The notes beneath the pieces were generated by a model, which was not told the DNA's origin, did no database searches, and saw only the letters and a list, made by a program, of their open reading frames with translations. A program made the translations under genes and the position numbers. A stretch of 8,672 bases of DNA. It comes from Thermoplasmata archaeon (GTDB lineage: Archaea > Thermoplasmatota > Thermoplasmata > Thermoplasmatales > Thermoplasmataceae). This document shows positions 1 to 5,560 of this stretch, in pieces (positions within the stretch are counted from its first letter, which is position 1; each line of letters opens with the position of its first letter). The stretch covers positions 1 through 8,672 of the forward strand of contig JAKAUD010000246.1 in NCBI GenBank assembly GCA_021827885.1, in the 5' to 3' direction.

Positions 1-1799
1 ATGGTAAAGTTGCGATTGCAGTATCAATACTTGCCGCGGTTCTTATGATTATACCAGGCATCAGTATTGCATCACCCTTACAAAGTAATGTTCACCAATA
101 CCAGGTAGGAAACGAAAAGGTGATTATCAAAGGGAAAAACACTTTTGTCATGTTAGGAACTGGATCCTACAAAGTTAATTGGAAGATATTTGAACTACAG
201 AATGCCAGTCTTAAAATGATTCATTTTTCATCCTTTAATATTAGAAGGATAAAGAACAATTTGCAAAATTCTGTAGTTGTGATGAAGAACAGTTCATATG
301 TGAAAATAGCAGAAATATTTTCATTCCAAAGAGGATCAATCGATTCAAGTATTGCTGTGAAAAATCTCATAGCCCAAAACACAAGTTATTACGCCGTTTT
401 TCAACTGGCTTCAAATCCGGTTCATACCGTTTATCTAAATGGCAATACGCCGCTTAAAATAAATATGGCTACGACACAGTTAGGAAAAAAACTCACAAGC
501 AATTTGATCCCATCGAATGACTGGAGTGCTACCTTAGGGCGCTTAAAAGTAAGTTGGCGCAATGAGATGTCAACATTTCAAATTGGAGGCATCGGGACCA
601 ATGCTACGGCGTCTAGGGTTTCCTTGCCATTTGGGCCAATAACATTGATGAAAAATGAAACCTACTCGGTTGATCCGGTATTGAGCCCGCAGATGCCTGC
701 TCCCTGCCCGGGATGCGGCGGTGGAGGCAGCTCTGGTACCCCTCCACAACTTTCATCTTTTCAGGTCAGCACAACCTACTCCAATACAATTTCAGGGGCC
801 ACCAGCATTCAAATGACAGCAAATGTTTACTCTCTTGGGTCGGGTGGCGATACATTGAAAATGTATGTTGTTAATGCGCTAAATGGGCAATGGATTCAAA
901 TTAGATCCTGGAATCCCGGAACAACAGGTTCCTATCCAGAAACTTGGTCAGCAACCCCGGGAGTGTACTCATACTTTGTTGCTTACATTTACAATTCATA
1001 TGGTGGCGAAAGTATGTCGTCTGGGCACTCATTCAATGTTTTTACAGAGTTTCCTTCTGCTGGATCCAATGGCAATATTATCCCTGGTCAAACATACTCA
1101 TCAAAACCCGTCTACAATTCACAAGGCTCATTGGTCGGCTATCTAACTTTGCAGGTAACATCAGATTTTAACTATCCCATATCTTCTACCAGTTACCCAT
1201 ATATGAGGCTGGAGACATCTTTTCTTAGAGTGGATTCCTCAAGCAGTTATTGGGTAAACAGCGTCTATCAGAACTTTAAGTGGACTGGAAACCAGATTTC
1301 TACACCAACCTCACAAAACTGGGTCTATTTCAAAGTTCAGGATGAATCCTATCAAAACTATCAGAATGGCACCTGGCAGCTGGGAGAGGAGGCTCTTTAT
1401 TCCGCATTGACAGTTTTGGTTACTGCCGAATCTCTCGGGACCGGTGCTATCATGGCGGCCCTGTACCCGATATTCTTCCACCAGATAAGTCAGTCTCTTC
1501 CCACTGGATATAATGATATAAATGTCTCCCATAATGCCGGGTTTACTGTTACAAAGTATGCGGTATATTACAATCCACTGGGCTACAGCTATAACTATGG
1601 TTTCTCCTTCAAGGATTCCTATATATTCAGTTTCCATCAAAACATGCAGTTTGTACAGGCCATCAGCACGAGCTACACGCCTTCCAATGCTATGCTCAAC
1701 TACTTTGAATATTCCGCCGGATTCACGATTTCCAATGGTGGACAGGGACTCTTCGGTGGATCATTATCGGAACCCATATACATAGCGGAATATGCATGA
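1..1799 (+). CDS. Large secreted or surface protein, 5' end outside the window
   Basis: The frame is open from base 3 with no stop. Upstream of the first ATG (base 45) it encodes a hydrophobic stretch containing AVSILAAVLMIIPGISIA, which reads as the core and cleavage region of a signal peptide. The true start therefore lies before the window and the ATG at 45 is internal. The mature part is rich in Ser, Thr, Asn and Tyr, with several N-glycosylation sequons (NAS, NSS, NTS, NAT, NET; numbered from the ATG at 45: 53, 82, 111, 186, 204). A domain of about 210 residues is followed by a flexible CPGCGGGGSSG linker (from residue 221) and then by beta-rich sequence to the end. A CxxC pair in a glycine linker is unusual and could form a disulfide. 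No catalytic motif is recognised. The next exported-protein gene follows after 10 bases, suggesting one transcript. A cell-surface or extracellular role is inferred; the family is unknown to me. Confidence 0.85.
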   Translation, partial: GKVAIAVSILAAVLMIIPGISIASPLQSNVHQYQVGNEKVIIKGKNTFVMLGTGSYKVNWKIFELQNASLKMIHFSSFNIRRIKNNLQNSVVVMKNSSYVKIAEIFSFQRGSIDSSIAVKNLIAQNTSYYAVFQLASNPVHTVYLNGNTPLKINMATTQLGKKLTSNLIPSNDWSATLGRLKVSWRNEMSTFQIGGIGTNATASRVSLPFGPITLMKNETYSVDPVLSPQMPAPCPGCGGGGSSGTPPQLSSFQVSTTYSNTISGATSIQMTANVYSLGSGGDTLKMYVVNALNGQWIQIRSWNPGTTGSYPETWSATPGVYSYFVAYIYNSYGGESMSSGHSFNVFTEFPSAGSNGNIIPGQTYSSKPVYNSQGSLVGYLTLQVTSDFNYPISSTSYPYMRLETSFLRVDSSSSYWVNSVYQNFKWTGNQISTPTSQNWVYFKVQDESYQNYQNGTWQLGEEALYSALTVLVTAESLGTGAIMAALYPIFFHQISQSLPTGYNDINVSHNAGFTVTKYAVYYNPLGYSYNYGFSFKDSYIFSFHQNMQFVQAISTSYTPSNAMLNYFEYSAGFTISNGGQGLFGGSLSEPIYIAEYA

Positions 1800-1800
1800 G

Positions 1801-1807
1801 GGAGGAG
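1801..1807 (+). promoter_or_regulatory. Shine-Dalgarno site that decides the 1810 start
   Basis: GGAGGAG lies just after the stop of the upstream gene and four bases (from GGAGG) before ATG 1810. It is complementary to the archaeal 16S 3' end and favours this start over the in-frame ATG at 1792. Confidence 0.65.
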
Positions 1808-1809
1808 CC

Positions 1810-2412
1810 ATGAGATCAACATATAAGGTGGTGGCAATAATAATTGTAATAGTGTTTTTCACTTCTTTCACAGCAATCAGCTTACACAGTGTATCATCAA
1901 GCATAGGGCTCAGTCCGGACAAGACACCATATAATCTGCTTTCATCGTATGAATACAATGATTCAAATTACAATTACAAGGTTGGATACCTGAACTTCAG
2001 TGGTTACGGAAACAGGGTAAGCTACGTTTATGTTGTACTCCCTTTGCAGGGAAACAAAGTGGTGAATTCCAATTACACCGGGCCATTCCTTTATTTCTCT
2101 ATTTTTAAGGTTAGCCAGAAGACAAGTTTTCCTTTCTCCAATACTTCTCTGTCTGCAAGCATTCAGATAAACCCTGGTAAATATCTCACCTCTCCCAAGA
2201 GCCGTCTGATTCCTCAGGCTCTGCCATATTCATTAAGCAGCTTAGTTCAGGGTTCTTTTACGAATCAGCCCGTTGGTATTGGAAATCTGACCCTTTGGAT
2301 CAATGTCACAGTTACTCCAGTTTACAATATTGGCCCTTACCATATCTCAGGAAGAACCCAAACGCTCTCGACTCAGTTCATAGTGAATGTTTCCAATGCC
2401 ACCAAAACATGA
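1810..2412 (+). CDS. Small exported or membrane-anchored protein of unknown function
   Basis: A protein of 200 residues. The N-terminus (MRSTYKVVAIIIVIVFF and on to about residue 22) is a positively charged start plus a hydrophobic helix, so it is a signal peptide or single N-terminal anchor. The rest is polar and beta-prone with many Asn-X-Ser/Thr sequons, as in the preceding gene. An ATG at 1792 in the same frame would add six residues (MHEGGA). I prefer the ATG at 1810 because GGAGGAG at 1801-1807 sits at a normal ribosome-site distance, and because the 1792 start would overlap the end of the upstream gene. The spacing to that gene suggests co-transcription and possibly a shared surface complex (inference). 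I recognise no domain. Confidence 0.8.
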   Translation: MRSTYKVVAIIIVIVFFTSFTAISLHSVSSSIGLSPDKTPYNLLSSYEYNDSNYNYKVGYLNFSGYGNRVSYVYVVLPLQGNKVVNSNYTGPFLYFSIFKVSQKTSFPFSNTSLSASIQINPGKYLTSPKSRLIPQALPYSLSSLVQGSFTNQPVGIGNLTLWINVTVTPVYNIGPYHISGRTQTLSTQFIVNVSNATKT

Positions 2413-2419
2413 ATAACAA

Positions 2420-2444
2420 GTTAACTTTTAGTGTAAAACTTAAC
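2420..2444. repeat. Inverted repeat after the exported-protein pair
   Basis: GTTAACTTTT and AAAACTTAAC form 10-base arms with one mismatch around a 5-base loop, eight bases after the stop at 2412. It may be a terminator stem or a protein-binding dyad. The ACTTAA core recurs at 2524-2529, and inverted (TTAAGT) at 2508-2513, in front of the integrase. Confidence 0.4.
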
Positions 2445-2481
2445 GCTCTTTATATACTCATAATCTTATTTTCAAAGGTCA

Positions 2482-2489
2482 GTATATAA
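2482..2489 (+). promoter_or_regulatory. Probable TATA box of the integrase gene
   Basis: GTATATAA fits an archaeal TATA element and predicts a transcript start near 2511, about 27 bases before the TTG start. A second TATA-like stretch (TTTATATAC) lies at 2450-2458. The transcript start is not visible in the sequence, so this is a promoter call by pattern only. Confidence 0.4.
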
Positions 2490-2537
2490 GGGCCCATAGA
2501 AAAACCATTAAGTCTTGACATAAACTTAACAGGCATT

Positions 2538-3098
2538 TTGAGAGCCATTGTAAGATCTTCAGAAAAGTTTGAAGTCAGGATCCTCAGGCCATCTGAATGG
2601 GAGACCTTGAGAGAAAACCTGGACATTGACATGAAAAGGATCTGTACTTCACTCCTGGTAACAGGAATGAGGTATGCTGAACTGCAGAGATTCAGGGAGA
2701 ATCCCGACTGGTTGGATGGAAGATTCATTTATCTCCCTCGAGGATCCATGATGAAAGTCAAGGCAAAACAGAAGGAGAGGGCCATAAGGTTAAGTGATAT
2801 CGGCAAAACTCTCATTTCTGATCTATTCCAGGCTCGGCATCCTTTGCCTGAACTTCCTGCATTTGATATGAAGTTGAGAAGGTTATCAAAAAGGATCCTT
2901 GAAGGACCACCGGTCAACAATAAGACCTTCAGGAAGACATGGGAATCCTGGTTAGTGTTTTATTATCCGGATAAGGCTCTACAGATTGCATTGAGTCAAG
3001 GGCACTCTACCGTAACACAGTACGAGCATTATGTTAATATCCCATTTGAGGAATATGATCGCAAAGAAATGAGGAAGTGGGTTGAGGGATGGGAATAG
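2538..3098 (+). CDS. Compact tyrosine recombinase (archaeal phage-type integrase)
   Basis: This is the catalytic domain of a tyrosine recombinase, which cuts and rejoins DNA at specific sites through a 3'-phosphotyrosine. From the TTG start (186 residues) I see box I Arg45 in TGMRYAEL, a Lys-rich beta-hairpin near residues 74-82, KTFR (Lys129 and Arg132, the [H/K]xxR box), His156 in SQGHS, and nucleophile Tyr165 in YEHYVN. The tail ends DRKEMRKWVEGWE. There is no N-terminal core-binding domain; from memory, compact integrases of about this length are common in Thermoplasmatales and related archaea. The start is uncertain. The frame is open back to 2490 and the upstream codons look coding-like, but they contain no ATG or GTG, so either TTG 2538 is used or the original start was lost. 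Its neighbours suggest an integrated element. Confidence 0.85.
   Translation: MRAIVRSSEKFEVRILRPSEWETLRENLDIDMKRICTSLLVTGMRYAELQRFRENPDWLDGRFIYLPRGSMMKVKAKQKERAIRLSDIGKTLISDLFQARHPLPELPAFDMKLRRLSKRILEGPPVNNKTFRKTWESWLVFYYPDKALQIALSQGHSTVTQYEHYVNIPFEEYDRKEMRKWVEGWE
3078..3092 (+). repeat. 15-base direct repeat, copy 1 (integrase tail)
   Basis: TGGGTTGAGGGATGG at the 3' end of the integrase gene recurs exactly at 4293-4307. The two copies flank the minus-strand gene 3162-4154 in the same orientation, 1,215 bases apart. Here the bases encode the conserved-looking WVEGW tail. Confidence 0.75.
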
Positions 3099-3122
3099 AA
3101 TTTCAATGACCCTCATGAAATT
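3099..3122. terminator. Hairpin directly after the integrase stop
   Basis: Arms AATTTCA-TGA and TCA-TGAAATT pair over ten positions, with one bulged A and a CCC loop, starting one base after the stop codon. It lies between the integrase and the convergent minus-strand gene that ends at 3162. No T-run follows, so transcript protection or termination are both only possible. Confidence 0.35.
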
Positions 3123-3161
3123 GCTGTAAAATGAAAAAGAGGCGAAAATGGCCAGGTGAAT

Positions 3162-4154
3162 TTATAAGTTCAGCTTTTCCTTGACCCGACCAGAAATAAC
3201 TTCTATTGCTGCTTCTGACATTATTTTGCCATTCGCGTTTAGATAAGTAGTGATGGCATGTTTGGTAATTTTAGATGGCGAATATACTCCGGTGCTCTTG
3301 AACCAATCTGCCAAGTCGTTCACAAGCTGATCTGTTCCCTCCAGCTCTTTCTTAATATTTATCTGAATACCCAGCGCAAGTGCATCCATCAATTTTTTCA
3401 CCATTTTCTGGGCCCTAAGCTCATCTTCACTGAGAGAGAACTGGATATCTAAGAATCTCATTTGGGCGCTGCGCATCCGGCTGGGAGTCATTTTAACCAA
3501 GTGGTAATTACTCTGTAAGAACCCCGAAAACAAATCTGACATTTCTTCAAGTGGCATTTCCTTGAACTTCTTGAGATTGTTTCTCTTTTCCTCCTCAGGA
3601 TTCCTCATCCCACTTTCTTCTCCATACTCTGAAAGCTCTATATCAATCGTGCTATCATACCAGCGAGTTCTCACACTATTGCTATACAGAACTCCGTTAT
3701 TCAGCCACCCATAGCTAAGAAGACCGATTTTACCCAAGTGTTCTCTGTAAATTTCCAGAATTCGCTTGAGTTTTGTTATTTCGAACCTTTTTTCCGCGAT
3801 TTCGTCTGCATCATCTGGTTCCTCAAGAAAAGATAATTCTTCCTCTTCTTCTTTCAATTCTTCTTTAAAGGTTTCTATATCTTCTTCACTTATGACCTTG
3901 ATGTGAACTAGAAGGACGTGTGTTTCATTTCTGGCGATGTCCAGAAACTCGTCTAACTCATCTTCTTGTTTCGACCATCTCATTTCAGGTATTTCTTCAT
4001 CAGAAAGGCTTTCGGTGTAGAATTTTGACAGCTTGAGTTCATCGCATTTCAGCATCAGTCTATTGTAATAATCCTCAAGGTCTTCCATAGGGATTCCATC
4101 CTTCTGTTCCAAGTCATATAAAGATATTACGATTAAAAACTTATCATACCGCAT
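3162..4154 (-). CDS. Acidic orphan protein, function unknown
   Basis: A protein of 330 residues. It starts with a short beta-like segment (FLIVISLYDL, 6-15), has a second one at 79-88 (HVLLVHIKVI), then a very acidic, probably coiled-coil stretch (about 90-140, with EELKEEEEEL). A middle region follows (145-175) with aromatic residues (YGWLNNGVLY). The C-terminal third is helical, with a basic, DNA-binding-like look at 291-330 (SPSKITKHAITTYLNANGK). No transmembrane segment and no known catalytic motif is seen. It is divergent from the CBS-HEPN gene, lies between the two copies of the integrase-tail repeat, and runs convergently to the integrase, which suggests cargo of an integrated element. 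A regulatory or defence role would be a guess. ATG 4154 is chosen because it follows a partial ribosome site (GTGAT) and a TATA box about 55 bases upstream. Confidence 0.8.
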   Translation of the reverse strand: MRYDKFLIVISLYDLEQKDGIPMEDLEDYYNRLMLKCDELKLSKFYTESLSDEEIPEMRWSKQEDELDEFLDIARNETHVLLVHIKVISEEDIETFKEELKEEEEELSFLEEPDDADEIAEKRFEITKLKRILEIYREHLGKIGLLSYGWLNNGVLYSNSVRTRWYDSTIDIELSEYGEESGMRNPEEEKRNNLKKFKEMPLEEMSDLFSGFLQSNYHLVKMTPSRMRSAQMRFLDIQFSLSEDELRAQKMVKKLMDALALGIQINIKKELEGTDQLVNDLADWFKSTGVYSPSKITKHAITTYLNANGKIMSEAAIEVISGRVKEKLNL

Positions 4155-4202
4155 CGATCACTTTGGCGCCCGAAAAACCTACCACTCAAAATTGACTGGT
4201 TT

Positions 4203-4213
4203 ATTTATATATC
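4203..4213 (-). promoter_or_regulatory. TATA box between the divergent orphan and CBS-HEPN genes
   Basis: On the minus strand this reads AGATATATAAA, a good archaeal TATA element that predicts a transcript start near 4182, about 28 bases before ATG 4154. The stretch is nearly symmetric (TTTATATATCT on the plus strand), so it could also serve the plus-strand gene, with a leader of roughly 70 bases. A weaker plus-strand alternative is CTTTATT near 4248. Confidence 0.45.
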
Positions 4214-4292
4214 TCCTACCCATGATTTTACTGTCCGAAAAAGAAATCTTTATTGGACACTTAATCAAGGAAGTATGATAGAGTTGAGGGAA

Positions 4293-4307
4293 TGGGTTGA
4301 GGGATGG
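4293..4307 (+). repeat. 15-base direct repeat, copy 2 (relic tail)
   Basis: This is an exact copy of 3078-3092. Its GAGGG (4299-4303) also lies where a ribosome site for ATG 4310 would be expected, so repeat and translation signal coincide. Confidence 0.75.
4299..4303 (+). promoter_or_regulatory. Ribosome site inside the integrase relic
   Basis: GAGGG is six bases before ATG 4310 but directly abuts ATG 4304. It therefore favours 4310, which makes the CBS-HEPN product two residues shorter (beginning MTFDNGAI). Confidence 0.4.
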
Positions 4308-5221
4308 ATATGACATTTGACAATGGTGCAATAGAACTTAGGAAACTGCACGAGGAATTCGCAGAAAATCCGTATTTCACTGTTTTCTCCCTAATGACAC
4401 ATCACGACGACTGGCTATGGATTGACAAAAAAGGTACCAATTTGGAAGATACGGTGAAGGATGCAAAAATAGGGCATATCTTTAATCTGGTGGTCAAGGA
4501 AGATGAGAAGGCGATAGGTTCGATAAATGTACAGGATCTCAGCAAGACAAACTGGAGAGATTTAATTGTCTACATTGATAATGATTCTATTTCAGCTTCA
4601 ATGTCATTATTTGACTTGGCAGGAAGAATGATGAGAGATTCTCAGAATCTGAAAAGAGATCGCAGCCCATTGTACTTTGTCCGAAATTCAGCTTCATCCG
4701 ATGGGGAACCCGTTGGAATTGTGACTTTCTGGGATCTAAATCGAGCGCCATCATATATCTTATCTTATTCAATCTTAGTTTACTTGGAGCACACTATTCT
4801 TCTGGCAATCAAGGAATCGCACAAAGCCTGGTGTGATCATACTGAATTACTGAATATGATTAGAGATAGAGACAGACACAATTACATCAGGAATTTCTTT
4901 GATGGGCAAGGTTACAACTACAAAGCACTTTCTTCATGGGGATTTCCGGAATTATTGACTTTTTATAGGAACGACCCGCACATTAACAAAGATATCGTTA
5001 TGATTTCAGACGATTTGATTGCATCATTTTCAGATGGCAGTAAGTTCAGGGATAGAATTGGCCATACTGTGAAACTATTGGTGGAAGATAAGGATGACAA
5101 ATTCCAGACGGACTTAAGAAGGCTGAATGTCATCTGGAATTCTGGAAAGACCGCGTTCATAAACTTCGTAGATCCTAAAGTCAGGCATAGTTCTCCAATC
5201 CTTGGAGATTATAAATCATAG
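4304..5221 (+). CDS. CBS-pair protein with C-terminal HEPN-like RNase motif
   Basis: A protein of 305 residues. Residues about 44-81 and 96-146 read as two CBS motifs: FNLVVKEDEKAIGSINVQDL, then SLFDLAGRMM with PVGIVTFWDL, each ending in the usual G(S/I)(I/V)-x-x-(Q/W)DL turn. CBS pairs bind adenosine nucleotides. A long hydrophobic helix follows (148-170, YILSYSILVYLEHTILLAIK), then a helical C-terminal region holding FRDRIGHTVKLL. In this, Arg249-Asp250-x3-His254 matches the R(N/D/H)x4-6H signature of HEPN ribonucleases. A second R-x4-H string, RDRDRH, lies at 187-192. I infer a nucleotide-sensing HEPN protein, possibly an RNase toxin or abortive-infection factor; the family is not identified. 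Start 4304 or, better spaced from GAGGG, 4310. The gene is divergent from the acidic orphan and is followed directly by IS debris. Confidence 0.8.
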   Translation: MDMTFDNGAIELRKLHEEFAENPYFTVFSLMTHHDDWLWIDKKGTNLEDTVKDAKIGHIFNLVVKEDEKAIGSINVQDLSKTNWRDLIVYIDNDSISASMSLFDLAGRMMRDSQNLKRDRSPLYFVRNSASSDGEPVGIVTFWDLNRAPSYILSYSILVYLEHTILLAIKESHKAWCDHTELLNMIRDRDRHNYIRNFFDGQGYNYKALSSWGFPELLTFYRNDPHINKDIVMISDDLIASFSDGSKFRDRIGHTVKLLVEDKDDKFQTDLRRLNVIWNSGKTAFINFVDPKVRHSSPILGDYKS

Positions 5222-5306
5222 ATTGGAATCCTGCCTCCTAAGGACCATAGGCCTGTCACATCTATGGCTATAATATACTGTTAGGTTAGGCAGCACGATG
5301 GTCGAG

Positions 5307-5334
5307 CTCACTGTAACACGAAGTAGTGTGTGAG
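5307..5334 (+). repeat. Stem-loop near the end of the presumed tnpB relic
   Basis: CTCAC, a four-base bulge, ACAC, a GAAGTA loop, GTGT and GTGAG give nine base pairs. It overlaps the presumed last codons of the tnpB relic, where guide-RNA structure begins in intact elements. Confidence 0.4.
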
Positions 5335-5347
5335 ATAGGAATTAAAC

Positions 5348-5375
5348 ACCTGACATTTCTTATGAAATGACAGGT
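5348..5375 (+). repeat. Strong hairpin, candidate right-end or omega-RNA stem
   Basis: ACCTGACATTTC and GAAATGACAGGT pair at 11 of 12 positions around a TTAT loop. It follows the presumed tnpB stop at 5331 by about 15 bases. A T-run (5396-5400) lies 20 bases further on, so a terminator for the CBS-HEPN gene is the alternative reading. Confidence 0.55.
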
Positions 5376-5560
5376 TCCACGTAGAATGCTATGAATTTTT
5401 GTCTCGATTAAGACAGACACGATCTTTCACTGCCTGATTATTTGTCGAAGATAGTTAAAAAGGAGTTCTCTGAAATTTGAGAGTTGCTCACAGATAGGTG
5501 ATAATGCTTCATTAATATAAAATGGCAACATTATTATATTCTTAACTGCATGTAATTAAG
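5376..5560 (+). other. Gene-free promoter region of the G1 peptidase
   Basis: No open frame is supported here. The stretch holds a T5 run at 5396-5400, a small inverted repeat (TGTCT at 5400-5404 and AGACA at 5411-5415), an imperfect 16-base palindrome at 5468-5483 (CTCTGAAATTTGAGAG, 14 of 16 symmetric positions) that could be an operator, and the TATA box at 5531-5540. Confidence 0.4.
5531..5540 (+). promoter_or_regulatory. TATA box placing a leaderless start at 5561
   Basis: TTATTATATT is centred about 26 bases before ATG 5561, the spacing expected if transcription starts at or beside the start codon. No ribosome site precedes the ATG, which fits a leaderless transcript and supports 5561 rather than the in-frame ATG at 5570. 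Confidence 0.5.

Larger units (their letters stand above)
4275..4313 (+). pseudogene. Relic of a second integrase 3' end
   Basis: Read in one frame, these 39 bases give MIELREWVEGWI and then a stop (TGA 4311-4313). The intact integrase ends EMRKWVEGWE and stop. Nine of the last eleven codons align in register, with eight codons identical in sequence or encoding similar residues, including 15 consecutive identical bases (4293-4307). The frame upstream of 4275 does not resemble an integrase, so only the tail survives. The segment also contains a 13-base imperfect tandem duplication (4283-4295 and 4296-4308). It is either debris of another integrase copy or a recombination site derived from the int 3' end. 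Confidence 0.55.
5222..5375 (+). mobile_element. Probable decayed tnpB 3' end of an IS200/IS605-type element
   Basis: This gene-free stretch looks like the tail of a tnpB gene. Bases 5222-5281 read ILPPKDHRPVTSMAIIYC in one frame and then hit a stop. After a shift of one base, 5292-5333 read STMVELTVTRSSV and a stop. The pattern PP..(x)RPVT..., a short spacer, then (S)MVE..., ending just before a strong hairpin, resembles the C-termini of archaeal TnpB proteins followed by the right-end hairpin, which in such elements also forms the 3' part of the guide (omega) RNA. Two stem-loops (5307-5334 and 5348-5375) follow in the expected order. No transposase core and no left end are seen, so this is a remnant at best. 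The call is by resemblance from memory. Confidence 0.4.

Noticed and set aside
1..48. ATG at base 1 as a gene start
   Set aside because: Its frame stops at 46-48 after 15 residues. The long protein uses the frame beginning at base 3, which carries the signal peptide.
883..1171. Two open frames of 75-87 codons inside the large secreted gene
   Set aside because: They lie out of frame within a convincing coding region, have no ribosome site and show no domain.
1311..1640. Minus-strand open frame of 109 codons
   Set aside because: Antisense to the secreted protein gene, with no promoter or motif; it is explained by the sense coding bias.
2413..2537. tRNA gene as the attachment site of the integrase
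   Set aside because: I found no cloverleaf or T-loop consensus here or elsewhere in the window.
2450..2920. Minus-strand open frames across the integrase
   Set aside because: They are antisense to a gene with a full set of catalytic motifs.
5222..5560. CRISPR array or regularly spaced repeats
   Set aside because: The hairpins here differ from one another and are not repeated at regular spacing.
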